The notes under the pieces: model-generated
The model's input: the letters and a program-made list of their open reading frames with translations, nothing else
What the model was told of the DNA's origin: nothing
Database searches by the model: none
Made by a program: the position numbers and the translations under genes
Part shown: positions 33,630-45,626 of the stretch, one piece after another
Layout: each line of letters starts with the position of its first letter
How positions within the stretch are numbered: position 1 is the first letter of the stretch
Source of the DNA: Isoetes taiwanensis
Lineage: Eukaryota; Streptophyta; Lycopodiopsida; Isoetales; Isoetaceae
Length of the DNA: 64,000 nt
Direction: 5' to 3'
NCBI GenBank assembly: GCA_021234155.1
Contig: JAJEKV010000025.1
Location: 3,123,339-3,187,338, forward strand

Positions 33630-36600
33630 CGTTACAAGAAATTAGTAGAAATGGAGAAACAATAGTGGACAAGAATCAAAAATAATTTCAAAGGCATAGA
33701 TGAACCATGATGTCATGGTGCAAAATGCCTGCATCTTGAAGATGCCTAAGACACACATGCATGAGATGTTGAAATGCCCGAGACACAGGAGATACTTTTG
33801 CATTAAACGCTCAAAAGGTAACATCTGGGCAAGAAGATGCTGGATTAAGAAGATACCTAGATAAGAAGATGTACGGCGGCATGGAAACTCTGGAGTTGAT
33901 TCCAAGGGTCTCACGACCCCTGGGATCAGGGAGTGGGTCCTGGAATTAGCGACGGAGTTTCAAACCCCAACAACATGGTAACCGGGGATTTACCTGGAGG
34001 TGACCCCTTGAGCGGAATCGCAGTGCCAAATTCCATTTCGCAAATAGAACTCTATCATTGGTTTCCATGTTGTCGGATAAGAAGATAGCTAGATAAGAAG
34101 ATGCCGAATTACGCAAGGTAACATGTCTAGATCACATTGCAGAACCTTCCATTATCTACTTGCAAATTCTAATGGCATATCCACTCCAATGGAATATGCA
34201 TGGGAAAAACACAATTGCTATACATCTATGCTACTTAAGGCAATGCTCTGGATTTGTGCTACGATCTGCACCTGTGCTAAGCCAAAGCTGGAAAGCAATA
34301 TAAGTGTTGGACGTTGTACTAAGGCCCAATATATTAAGATTCTAACATATAAGACAAGGCAAGCCAAGAGAAACTTTGCATCATGAATATCATCCGCTGC
34401 ACTTTGCATCATGAATCTCATCTGCTGCTGCACCCAGCTCTCATGAAGATCCGCATCATTTACCGACTCTGCTCCACTCATCTGCCCAAGCGCTCTGCCA
34501 AGCACTCGTTCGCCAAGATCTCTGCTCATTTCCCAAGCGACACATGGTGGAGAACCTTAAAATTCCCTTGTCCATTGTAAGCTAGTACATTTAAATTAAA
34601 GTATTCAAAAGTGGTGGATTGCACTTGGTTGTTTAAAGTTCCTAAATAGCAGCCTTTTTCTCAAAATAATGCATTGGTGCTCTTAAGCGCTTTTTGGTTT
34701 ATGGTTTATGTTTCTATCTGAATTCCTGTCCATCAGATTATGGCACATTCCTTGGGATCTCCCATATTCAAGGCCAACATATTTTGTTTCCTAAAAACTC
34801 CTGCACAAACCAATGGTGCGGCGTATAGGAAGGTAGGCCATGGTTTAAACTTATTGTACATGCAACTGAGAAAACCATAGGTCAAAAAACTTGAGAATGT
34901 GCCAAGCAACCAATATGCTAGAAAACGACGCTGGAGGATTCAAACCTTCAGGCTGTAATGGCCTCGCTAGAACCTTAAACACTCCACAAACCTACAGGCT
35001 CAAAGATTTCTACGTAAAAATTCATCTTATCTTATCTTATCTATTGTAGCCTCGCTAGACCCATCAAGATATTGAGGGCTGCCGCACCACTACCCGCAAA
35101 AAAAAAGGGAAGGAAACATACCCGCTGAGCCCGGTCTCTCAGCCTCCATAGCCGAAGGAAGAATCCTGAAATGCATATGCCATTGCATTAAAAAAAATTG
35201 TATGATACTTCCTGACCAGCTTCTAAGTTTTCGTTGTGCAGTTCTTGCTCTGTCCCTGCCGGCAAAGGAGAGTTTGCTTGCTCCTTTCGTGCTAATGCAG
35301 AGGCAGGAGACTTTGCTTGCCCTGGTTCTTTCGTGCTCATGCAGAGGCACATCCTCAACCTCAACCTCTTGTTTGCTATTCGACGTTCGCCAAATGAGAA
35401 TTCCACGTTTATGAAAGGGGTATTTCCATTTGCAAAAAGGCTAATTCCACGTCGCCAATAAAACTCGCACAAAGGACATATGACACTCCCTTAGGCTAAG
35501 CATTCATAGACATTGAGAAACATTTCTCCAATTTAAGGGTTTGCTTGTTAATAATTTTTATCGATTACCACTTCCAATGGCCACGATACACAATAAACTT
35601 GTAATATTTCATTTCGTATTGCCGAGGGCTGGGACTATGATTCTTGGTGCGTATTGTATGAAAAACCATATATTCTCCCACCTTTGAGTAGCTTAGTTAG
35701 GCTTAGAGGTTATGTTTCTATTTTTTGAATGTTTTCGATGGATTTTTTGCAATGGTTGTGGAAAAAATATAGCTTGCGATTTTTAGAAAGTGGATAAAGC
35801 AGACATCTGTGCTTTCATGTCGAAAGGATCGGGCCTGCTTCCTTCGCAAAACCCTGGTCCCTTGCCCAAAGGGTTTGAGAAAACCAGAGTTCTTTCTACA
35901 ATTGTTCTGCATTTGGAGAATGAAACCGCTTTAGGCTTCCTGAACCAGCTTGTGAAGCCGCTTTCTGAGGCTTTCAACATGCATTGCTTTTTGTCTTGTA
36001 CAAGGATGCATAGTGAAGGATTGAGGAGAAGCAAGATTTGGTTGTTTGTGAGTCCAAATCACATATTCTAAGTGGAGTAGATGTGTCAAGCTATCTGGGC
36101 TGCCATCTTAGACCAAGGCTTTTTGGTTCTGTCTGAATTGTGGTGAGGCGAGCTTGGAGGCAGGGATTTCGGCCATGGCTTCACACCAGCCTTCATGCTC
36201 TGTTTTTTTTGTTATTTTCTTGATGCACTGTTTTTGTTGTTATTTTCTGGCATGAATTTAGAACAGGGAAGGTGTGGCTGGGTGTAGCAGAAGGCAGATG
36301 CCAGAATAGCTTCTGTCATGTCCTCTGTTATTTTTCTGAACTCCTGATGCAACAATAGTCTCTGTCATGTCCTTTTGTTTCATTTTTGAAATCCTGTGTA
36401 TAAATGGGCTTGCTTTATCTTAGCCACATCATGTAGTAATCCATGAGTTTGGAACCATGGTTATATATAAATACTATGTTTATTATGGCAATGCAATTTT
36501 ACGACCATATGTTCGATCCACACCATAGGAAGTGGCTTTTAATTTTTCGTCAAGATGTTAATGGCCATCGATCTGGCACAACACCGGGAATATGCCGCCA

Positions 36601-37040
36601 ATCCATGGCTCTGAATCAAAGAAACAAAAAAACCCATAAATAAAGATGGATAATAAGAAGAGTCCCGAAAAACATTCATAAAAACATTCAACATTCTATT
36701 TCTCAACACTTTATGGGATGTTTCACACTTTTGTTGCTAGCCTTAGATGGGAAGAACATTCCCCCCATTGTGCCGGATCAAAGGCCCGTGATTTTTTGTC
36801 ACACGACCCCCACGAAAATTACAATGGTGCACATCGAACAGAAACAACCATTGGCCTGCCATGGCCTTAAAATTTAAACTACCCGGCTCCATCGTCTGCA
36901 ACCGTGCACTGTAATACGCATGCCGATCATATGGTTGAAGCAAAGAGGAGCAAAAAAACCCATTCAATAAGCGACTCTCGTCTATCCATCTACTGCTATT
37001 CATCTCTGCGCTGTCAAAGTTGCCTCCCGATTACTTTTGT
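33630..37040. other. Intergenic repeat-derived sequence
   Basis: No gene is supported. A tRNA-like box-B fragment lies at about 34927-34985 on the minus strand (ggtttgaatcc when reversed), with the same neighbouring block (gcctcgctagaacc) as near 37180. A short direct duplication of about 48 bp containing CTTTCGTGCT lies at 35280-35355. Confidence 0.45.
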
Positions 37041-37047
37041 TGCTGTA

Positions 37048-37200
37048 AAGATGGCATGTGGGATTTGAACCCACGGTACCAAAACTTCCAAATAGAAAAA
37101 ACAAAGCAGAGAAGCAAAGAGGGCACAAAAAACTACTTCTAATTAATCCTAACTAGGGCTGCAGGATTCGAACCTCCGGGCCATCTCGGCCTCACCAGAA
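37048..37200 (-). repeat. tRNA-like SINE fragments
   Basis: Reversed, 37048-37082 reads as a T-arm (GGGTTCAAATCCCAC), and 37160-37200 contains GGTTCGAATCC with an upstream GGTGAGGCCGAGATGG that could be box A. Neither folds into a whole tRNA with an acceptor stem at normal spacing, so I treat them as SINE or tRNA relics. Confidence 0.35.
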
Positions 37201-37289
37201 CCCTTCTAATGCCATCTTACCTGCCCTGCATAAATGCATAAATGCTACAAGCAAGCAGCAGCAAAGCAAGGCATTCAGATGCCATGCTA

Positions 37290-39742
37290 TGTAACGGTCC
37301 TGGCCACCTAATGGGTCAATATACCTATTTATGTATGTATATACATATTCATGGCATATATGCAGCATGAGATTAGGGTTTTGTCTCTTTGGAGAAAGGA
37401 TTGTTGCAGAGCATGAAGGTAGGGAGCAATTCTGGGCAGTTTTGGAGCCCGAAGTTTGAAGCATCATATCTCGGCAACTCGAGATCCTTTTCAGGTGATT
37501 TTTCTTTTGTTGGAAAGGTCTTTAAGTAAGCTTTCCGGAATGGGTCTGATCAAGCCAAAACTCATCCGTATGCAAACGTTATGACAGAAATAGTGATGCT
37601 GAGTCAGAATTGACTGCACTATGCCTATTCTTCTGCAGTTTGCTTCTTGGAGCTAGAAGACGATCTTTGGAGGCACAATCAATTACAAGGGGTCCAGAGG
37701 TCTATGTGGAAAGAAATTATCAGGTGGGGTTTTGCTTTTGATCAATTGAGGTGTGCTATGAGCTGCCATGATTAGTCTGCACATGATTTTTGCATGCAAA
37801 TATGATAGATTATGAATTTGTTGGAGACTCATAAGGCTAGAGAAGAAAATCAATGATTGGAAACATCCCTGTAAGGCTGATTTTAAGTCAAGAATGGCTG
37901 AATATTACATGAAGAGCACTGATTCAACATGGAAACTTTAAAAAAAGGCAGAATTAGATTGGATCTGGTCGGCACCGAGCTCTCCAACGCCATTTTGTGT
38001 TCATGTTATGTTTTTGTCATTTTGGTTTTGTGCTTTATTTTGTTGGTCTTGTATTTGCTGCCTTTCTCAATTTATTTGCATGTCCTAGTATGAAGCTAAG
38101 TCCTCATAGATGGAATTGGGCTGCATTCGAGCTTAGCAGCAGAGGAGATCGGAGCATGAAGAGCTGAGCAGAATAATCATAATAGTAAGAATATGCATTG
38201 TTTGATAATTGTCTAACTATGGTAAAATTCTAAGGTTTGGGATAAAGTATCTTTCTTAGCTCATGGAGATGGGGCTAATGCTGAAAAGTAGTCTAGCACA
38301 GATGTAGAGCGTCAACGACCCCTCGGCATCAAGGATTTCAGCATCAAGTTCGCATGTGGATCTTGAAATAGGAATAAGCGGTCATCTGACATCAAGGATT
38401 ATTGAGATTGAGACGGGTCCACATTGGTACAAGGAGAGCCATGTGAAGCTTGGGGGTTTCTGAATGTGACTATAGCATGAAGTACATCTAGTCTGAGTGC
38501 GTAACTGTAAGTTTTCAAGTTGTTGCATTGTATTTTATCAAGAGCATCATAGCTAATGGATTCAAAGTATAAACGTTATGGAACGTTGTATTCCTCATGG
38601 GAAGATGGTTTCGAGGTAAGTTTTGCATTATAGAAGATGTTAGTATCTTTCCTTGATCAGTAACGTATATAGGTATTGAAGCTACATCAATGACAGTCAG
38701 GCTCGTAACTTCCTCCACATGTTTGTATTGTGATCATGATCTTCACCAATGAGTTAGCTACTTCGGCATGGTTAGGTTGTATGGGCAACCTCGACAAGGG
38801 CTAAGAGTATGATCTAGGCACATGTTTAATAAATATTGTAATGAACTTCACATGTCATGGTCTTTGCATTGCTCTACTGTTGTCTTGGTATTTGATTATG
38901 TCTATTGGAACCTCCGGGGTCGGACTTCTAGGTTCGGTGGCCTAGGTTGCTCTGGCATGCTCATGTTCATCTGTGATTCTCTGTGGTTCTTGTGCTCTAT
39001 GACACCGGGCGTAGTTTCCCTGATCAGGAGGCTACGTCAACTCTTGTGACTCCATGGTAAGAGGTCCTCCAGTGCCAGACGTGGGCTGAGAGGGTATGCG
39101 CATACGAGGTTCACCCCACCAACTCCGTCAACGGGGCTCGGAATGTGAGCTGGCCGGGCATTTCTCTGCTAACAGGGCCTGCATGTAGGCTGGCTGAGCT
39201 TCCCATTGTCCCGGAGCTATGTGTCATGATGGTTTGATATTTTTGACTATGTCTTGCTTCTGATGTTCATGTTGATATTTCTTTGGATTATGTTGTCATT
39301 GTCTTAGCACTGTACTCACGTAGGATTTTCCATCTGTGTTTATGCTTATCCGAGATTTCCAGAGTATTTCCATACATGCAGTGGCAGCCAGGGATCCCCA
39401 CTTAGTCACGAGGACTAACCCCAGTGAGTGCATGTGCAGTGAATAAGCAAGGGATGGCGGCGGTGCAGCTGAGGATCGTGGTGGAGCGAAGCTCTTGGGA
39501 TGAATTGTTCACAATTATATGTTATATTTGTTGAGAACATGGATTCTTTGGCTGTTAATATTTTCTGATTATATTGAGATCTTAAGTAGTTGCTCATTGA
39601 GTTTTGAGCGTGTAATTTAACTGTGCAAGAGGAAGATTCAATTCTTCACCATATCCAATTGTTTGTCACACCAACCTAGAACTAGCACAGTATTGACAAG
39701 ATCCCGAGTTGCCTAGAGGGTCAACTCGGCAGGCTCGTCACA
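37290..39742 (+). repeat. 5' LTR (2453 bp)
   Basis: Nearly identical to 40137-42595, apart from a divergent patch at about 39060-39200 and a few indels around 38490. It is preceded by TGCTA and followed by the primer-binding site. Confidence 0.92.
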
Positions 39743-39744
39743 GT

Positions 39745-39756
39745 TGGTATCAGAGC
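39745..39756 (+). promoter_or_regulatory. Primer-binding site, initiator tRNA-Met type
   Basis: TGGTATCAGAGC lies two bases after the LTR end. It is the same type as that at 3972, though the LTRs are unrelated. Confidence 0.88.
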
Positions 39757-40136
39757 AATGTTGGATCTTTGGGAGTTGGCTTGTTTGGTTGTGGCATTGT
39801 GATGCTAATGATCTTTCTTTCAGAGACATCAAGAGATGGTATCCTCAGAGGGATAAGCAATATCTAGGGGTGGTTAGCATGAAGATGCCAAGGCAAGCAA
39901 ATTTTGACGATGTTGAAGGTAAGGTCTTTCTTGTGGCATGTTCAGTAAGATGATAGCAATTGTAAGATGGTGCTGGTAAGATTGGAATATGATTGTGGTA
40001 GAGTAAGTTGCTACACGAGCTGAAGTTTTGAGTTGAGTTGAGCTATGCTTGATCTGAGATTTGAATCAAGAAATTCTTCAGTAGAATCTATCACGCGACC
40101 CATGAGGACATGGGTTAATTTTTAGAAGGGGAGACT
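39757..40136 (+). other. Short interior of the LTR element
   Basis: There is no significant ORF. Its 3' part (around 40060-40115: ATTTGAATCA, then GACCCATGAGGACATGGG) resembles 47360-47415 in the first intron of the CHERP-like gene. A purine-rich run, agaaggggagact, ends just before the right LTR. Confidence 0.7.
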
Positions 40137-42595
40137 CAGAACGGTCCCGCCACCTAATGGGTCAATATACCTATTTATGTATGTATATACATATTCATGG
40201 CATATATGCAGCATGAGATTAGGGTTTTGTCTCTTTGGAGAAAGGATTGTTGCAGAGCATGAAGGTAGGGAGCAATTCTGGGCAGTTTTGGAGCCCGAAG
40301 TTTGAAGCATCATATCTCGGCAACTCGAGATCCTTTTCAGGTGATTTTTCTTTTGTTGGAAAGGTCTTTAAGTAAGCTTTCCGGAATGGGTCTGATCAAG
40401 CCAAAACTCATCCGTATGCAAACGTTATGACAGAAATAGTGATGCTGAGTCAGAATTGACTGCACTATGCCTATTCTTTCTCAGTTTGCTTCTTGGAGCT
40501 AGAAGACGATCTTTGGAGGCTAATCAATTACAAGGGGTCCAGAGGTCTATGTGGAAAGAAATTATCAGGTGGGGTTTTGCTTTTGATCAATTGAGGTGTG
40601 CTATGAGCTGCCATGATTAGTGCGCACATGATTTTTGCATGCAAATATGATAGATTATGAATTTGTTGGAGACTCATAAGGCTAGAGAAGAAAATCAATG
40701 ATTGGAAACATCCCTGTAAGGCTGATTTTAAGTCAAGAATGGCTGAATATTACATGAAGAGCACTGATTCAACATGGAAACTTTAAAAAAAGGCAGAATT
40801 AGATTGGATCTGGTCGGCACCGAGCTCTCCAACGCCATTTTGTGTTCATGTTATGTTTTTGTCATTTTGGTTTTGTGCTTTATTTTGTTGGTCTTGTATT
40901 TGCTGCCTTTCTCAATTTATTTGCATGTCCTAGTATGAAGCTAAGTCCTCATAGATGGAATTGGGCTGCATTCGAGCTTAGCAGCAGAGGAGATCGGAGC
41001 ATGAAGAGCTGAGCAGAATAATCATAATAGTAAGAATATGCATTGTTTGATAATTGTCTAACTATGGTAAAATTCTAAGGTTTGGGATAAAGTATCTTTC
41101 TTAGCTCATGGAGATGGGGCTAATGCTGAAAAGTAGTCTAGCACAGATGTAGAGCGTCAACGACCCCCGGCATCAAGGATTCAGCATCAAGTTCGCATGT
41201 GGATCTTGAAATAGGAATAAGCGGTCATCCGACATCAAGGATTATTGAGATTGAGACGGGTCCACATTGGTACAAGGAGAGCCATGTGAAGCTTGGGGGT
41301 TTCGAATGTGACTATAGCATGAAGTACATCTAGTCCGAAAAGCGTGAATCGTAAGTTTTCAAGTTGTTGCATTGTATTTTATCAAGAGCATCATAGCTAA
41401 TGGATTCAAAGTATAAACGTTATGGAACGTTGTATTCCTCATGGGAAGATGGTTTCGAGGTAAGTTTTGCATTATAGAAGATGTTAGTATCTTTCCTTGA
41501 TCAAGAACGTATATAGGTATTGAAGCTACATCAATGACGGTCGGGGCTCGTGAACTTCCTCCACATGTTTGTATTGTGATCATGATCTTCACCAATGAGT
41601 TAGCTACTTCGCATGCATGGTGAGGTTGTATGGGCAACCTCGACAAGGGCTAAGAGTATGATCTAGGCACATGTTTAATAAATATTGTAATGAACCTCAC
41701 ATGTCATGGTCTTTGCATTGCTCTGCTGTTGTCTCGGTATTTGATTATGTCTATTGGAACCTCCGGGGTCGGACTTCTAGGTTCGGTGGCCTAGGTTGCT
41801 CTGGCATGCTCATGTTCATCTGTGATTCTCTGTGGTTCTTGTGCTCTATGACACCGGGCGTAGTTTCCCTGATCAGGAGGCTACGTCAACTCTTGTGACT
41901 CCATGGTAAGAGGTCCTCCAAAGGCCGGACGTAATGAGAGGGTATGCGATATCGCAGGTTCACCCCACCAACTCCGGCCAATCGGGGCTCGGAATGTGAG
42001 TCGGGCGGGCATTTTCTCTAAAGGGTGGCCTCGCATGTAGGTCGGGCCGAGCTTCCCATTGTCCCGGAGCTATGTGTCATGATGGTTTGATATTTTTGAC
42101 TATGTCTTGCTTCTGATGTTCATGTTGATATTTCTTTGGATTATGTTGTCATTGTCTTAGCACTGTACTCACGTAGGATTTTCCATCTGTGTTTATGCTT
42201 ATCCGAGATTTCCAGAGTATTTCCATACATGCAGTGGCAGCCAGGGATCCCCACTTAGTCACGAGGACTAACCCCAGTGAGTGCATGTGCAGTGAATAAG
42301 CAAGGGATGGCGGCGGTGCAGCTGAGGATCGTGGTGGAGCGAAGCTCTTGGGATGAATTGTTCACAATTATATGTTATATTTGTTGAGAACATGGATTCT
42401 TTGGCTGTTAATATTTTCTGATTATATTGAGATCTTAAGTAGTTGCTCATTGAGTTTTGAGCGTGTAATTTAACTGTGCAAGAGGAAGATTCAATTCTTC
42501 ACCATATCCAATTGTTTGTCACACCAACCTAGAACTAGCACAGTATTGACAAGATCCCGAGTTGCCTAGAGGGTCAACTCGGCAGGCTCGTCACA
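40137..42595 (+). repeat. 3' LTR (2459 bp)
   Basis: Partner of 37290-39742, followed by the TGCTA target duplication at 42596-42600. Confidence 0.92.
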
Positions 42596-43106
42596 TGCTA
42601 TAAACAAACAGCAGCAAAGCCGACATGCCACAAATTAGCCTTGCCAGTAGGGGATATGCCATCATCCACCATAGCATATGTGGGCCTTCTCTGCTCTCCA
42701 CCTCTGCTCCGCGCACAACTCTCCATTCACGCATTTGCTGCATCAAGCCGCCCATTTGTGCCAGAAGCCGCCCTCTCCGCCTAAATGCTCTCTGTCTCTG
42801 CTCCGCTGCCGTTGCCAAAAAAAGAAGGGAGCATCCCTTCTTATCCAGGCCCTAAACCCAAGGAGCAAGAATAACTGTTAAAGAAACTATTCTTTGAAAA
42901 GGAAAATACAACAATTCCAACTAAATAGAATGCCCATGACCACCTGCCGTAATCACAAATTGCAAGGCAAATGCGAGGAAGGGCTAATGTGGATCATATT
43001 TAGTAAATATAAAGAAGGAAAATTTATTGAGTATATGAAAAATCTAGCTAGAATGTAAAGGTATAAATCATGGCAAGAAAAATATCATCGAACAAAGCCA
43101 AGGTAT

Positions 43107-43460
43107 CCAAAAAGGGTATCAACCCAGGTTTATAGTTGTACAAAATACTGGAATGACCAGAGGATACAAGAAACTCCGCATGGCAAATGCAATCTCTGTT
43201 CAAATATGGCAATTTGTCCCAATCAAGATTTTTGTTTTGTAAAGAAATCAAGGAAGGAAAAACAAAGGATAATACCACCTAAGGTTGTAAATTCTAGAAC
43301 CCTACAGCGCCATCTGAGCATCAATCTCCATCACATCAACATGCTCAATACATAGTCTTGTAGCCATCTCCAAAAGGGTATCAACCCAGGTTTATAGTTG
43401 TACAGAATGCTAGAATGACCAGAGGATATAAGAAACTCCACATGGCAAATGCAATCTCTG
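43107..43460 (-). repeat. Direct duplication of a terminal exon
   Basis: About 95 bp at 43107-43205 are repeated at 43368-43460. The minus-strand copy at 43460 follows a good acceptor (tttgtgcag) and encodes EIAFAMWSFLYPLVILAF; the other copy encodes the same with few changes (EIAFAMRSFLYPLVIPVF) after a weaker acceptor. Confidence 0.7.
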
Positions 43461-45180
43461 AACCTGCACAAATATTACCAACTTGAGCAAGTGCAATCTC
43501 CTCCTTCACCTCCACCATGTTGCAAAAGCTATAGAAAGTAGAGGAAATTGGAGAAAATAACTCATAGTAAGATACACTTGTAAATAACCAAGAGATATAT
43601 GTTTTAAGAAGCCATGGTCGCGGTAAAGCTAGGTTAAGAAAATGCACAGCTATAAAAGCAACCAAAACACTTATTACTGCGGAAAGAAGAAATGCAGTAA
43701 GAATGCTTATCTGGAAATAGTCATCAAATCTTTGTTCCAGGGCTTTAGATAGAATCATTATGCTTGATTAACCACAAATTTGATCCACCATCGATCTTAG
43801 CACCACTCTACCAATGAACAGTACCCAACTTGATATCACAAATTCTAAACATGTCCATCTCCTCAAACAACTCCAGCAATAACTGGTTCCCAACATAAGC
43901 AACCAATCTTGGACAGGCTAATGAACACAAATAATGCTGAAACTGTTATGTGAATGTAACAAGATGGCACCGGCAGATGGATTTGTATCCTGGGAACACA
44001 AATCAGTAATTTTGAGGTAACATAAATCCGCAACAACTTGAGGTACAACAAATCTGCAAACTGTCGTATCGTCTAGTGCAACTGGAGCAGAACAAAGACC
44101 TTTCTGCTTATTCCAACTACCACCTTGGCATACTTATGAATGAAAGTATTCCAAAAACTGTCCCAAAATTGGTCTCCATTATGCAGCACGAACATGGGTT
44201 AAATATGAAAGCTATCCTGGCTCATACGTTCTTCATACACGAAAGCCATGCTCTTCAAATATCTACTAACTTCATTTCATTTATATAGACTTGAAGGACA
44301 TAGCCACACTTAGGATCATAAAGACAAATTCTTGCCATGCTGTTGCAAAGTAAATGTTGCCAGCTCTTGCCATGACAAATGGTGTAAGCAAACCTGCGTT
44401 CAGTCTTGCTTGGGTTGCTTCTTCCCATTGCCTGTGGTGATATCTTCCATGAGATGGGGAGCTCTCCAAACAGAGCAAGGTGCTGAGAAAATAAGCCAAA
44501 CCACATGTGGCAGCAAGCATAGCACATTCTACCAATCTTAAAGTTTGCTGTTTCAGATTTTGTATCTATACCAAGCTCCATATCCAGTTGGGGGAGTACA
44601 AAGTTGCCCTTCAGTGTTCTCTTTGTTTCCCACTGAAGACCTCGATTCGGCACCATTTTCACGAAATCTTTGTATCCTTTCAAACCCATGCTGCTGATAG
44701 AAATTCACGAAACTTAAGCCTAATCACTCCCAACACCCACTGTTGTATTGCAAAAAATCCTTGACAGAGAAGAAATAATGAAGCCGAGGTTGGTCTGTGC
44801 TTCTTGGTATAAATCGCCAGCCCACACCTCTCTCGGGAAAAACGCAGAACACAAACTCTAATAAAATGGGTTGCACGGAAAAGGCCAAGTCTGAGCGACC
44901 AGAAACCACAAAAAGAAAATATGCACATGGATCCCAATGAGCAAGAGCCAAAATCCGAAAGCAAGACCCAAAAATGCAGGAACCGTCTCCGGTGGCCGAA
45001 TCTGCAGTGGCACAAAAATAAACTCTAGGACCGTCACTTGCAGTCGGTTTTGGATAGCCCAAACTGTAGAGCCAAAAAACCATCTCTGTGGAGTCGATTC
45101 TTGTGGCAGCCAGAAGGAAAACCAACAGAAAGGGAAATGGCACGAAGAAAAATTCACCGAATTAAACTGTAGAGACACGG
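43381..45180 (-). pseudogene. Probable spliced membrane-protein gene, unassigned and damaged
   Basis: Minus-strand blocks with transmembrane character lie at 44690-44255 (a leader MGLKGYKDFVKMVPNRGL, then in a shifted frame ECAMLAATCGLAYFLSTLLC and AWQEFVFMILSVAM) and at 43758-43381 (ILTAFLLSAVISVLVAFIAV, then a final exon SEIAFAMWSFLYPLVILAF). Plausible splice sites occur, but frames change inside blocks, so parts are broken or the exon model is incomplete. I do not recognise the family. The putative 5' end faces the CHERP-like gene across about 450 bp. Confidence 0.4.
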
Positions 45181-45626
45181 GAGAGATAGTCTAAGGAAAG
45201 CCTGGGAAAGTAGACTGAAGAAAGAATCGACAAGAGGAGAACGCAGATGAGCTGATGAAGAAGAAAAGGGAAGAAACGACATCTATAAGTGCGAAAACCC
45301 TAACTACCAAGAGGATCTAACTAACTATATGTGGCAATGGTTTCGAGAATTACATTTCTTCTTCACCTCTCCAAAATAACTTATCCAAAAACCCAAAAAA
45401 GCAACATGACCTTCCTCAAATATGGCAATATATACGGTTTTCTATACAATACAATACCAGATGGTTTTCTATACAATACAATACCAGAATCATAGTTCCC
45501 ACCATTGCGAGAATACCCTCCCGCAATACCAAACGAATTGGGTAAACTTAATCATATACAAACCCTACGTGACAACTAAGGTAATAACGAAGAACCCTAA
45601 AATCCTGTTCCAGCTGGTTTGGGAAA
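45181..45626. promoter_or_regulatory. Shared upstream region of two divergent genes
   Basis: About 446 bp lie between the minus-strand block and the ATG at 45627. It contains a tandem AT-rich duplication (TATACAATACAATACCAGA, about 45440-45490). A bidirectional promoter is inferred from layout only. Confidence 0.35.

Larger units (their letters stand above)
37290..42595 (+). mobile_element. LTR retroelement with long LTRs and a 394-bp interior
   Basis: LTRs at 37290-39742 and 40137-42595 enclose only 394 bp. The target duplication TGCTA is present on both sides (37285-37289, 42596-42600). The first LTR starts TGTAACGG and both end GTCACA. The first bases of the right LTR are altered (cagaacgg). 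No gag or pol remains, so it must depend on another element for movement. The interior begins with a primer-binding site and ends with a purine-rich tract. Confidence 0.92.

Noticed and set aside
37048-37082. Functional tRNA gene on the minus strand
   Set aside because: A T-arm-like sequence is present, but no D-arm, anticodon arm or matching 5' acceptor strand lies at the right distance; a possible acceptor complement near 37209 is about 130 bp away.
44680-45178. Three overlapping minus-strand frames of about 100-140 codons
   Set aside because: All three frames are open in the same region, none has a recognisable domain, and no splice model connects them convincingly to the blocks downstream; likely untranslated leader or chance.
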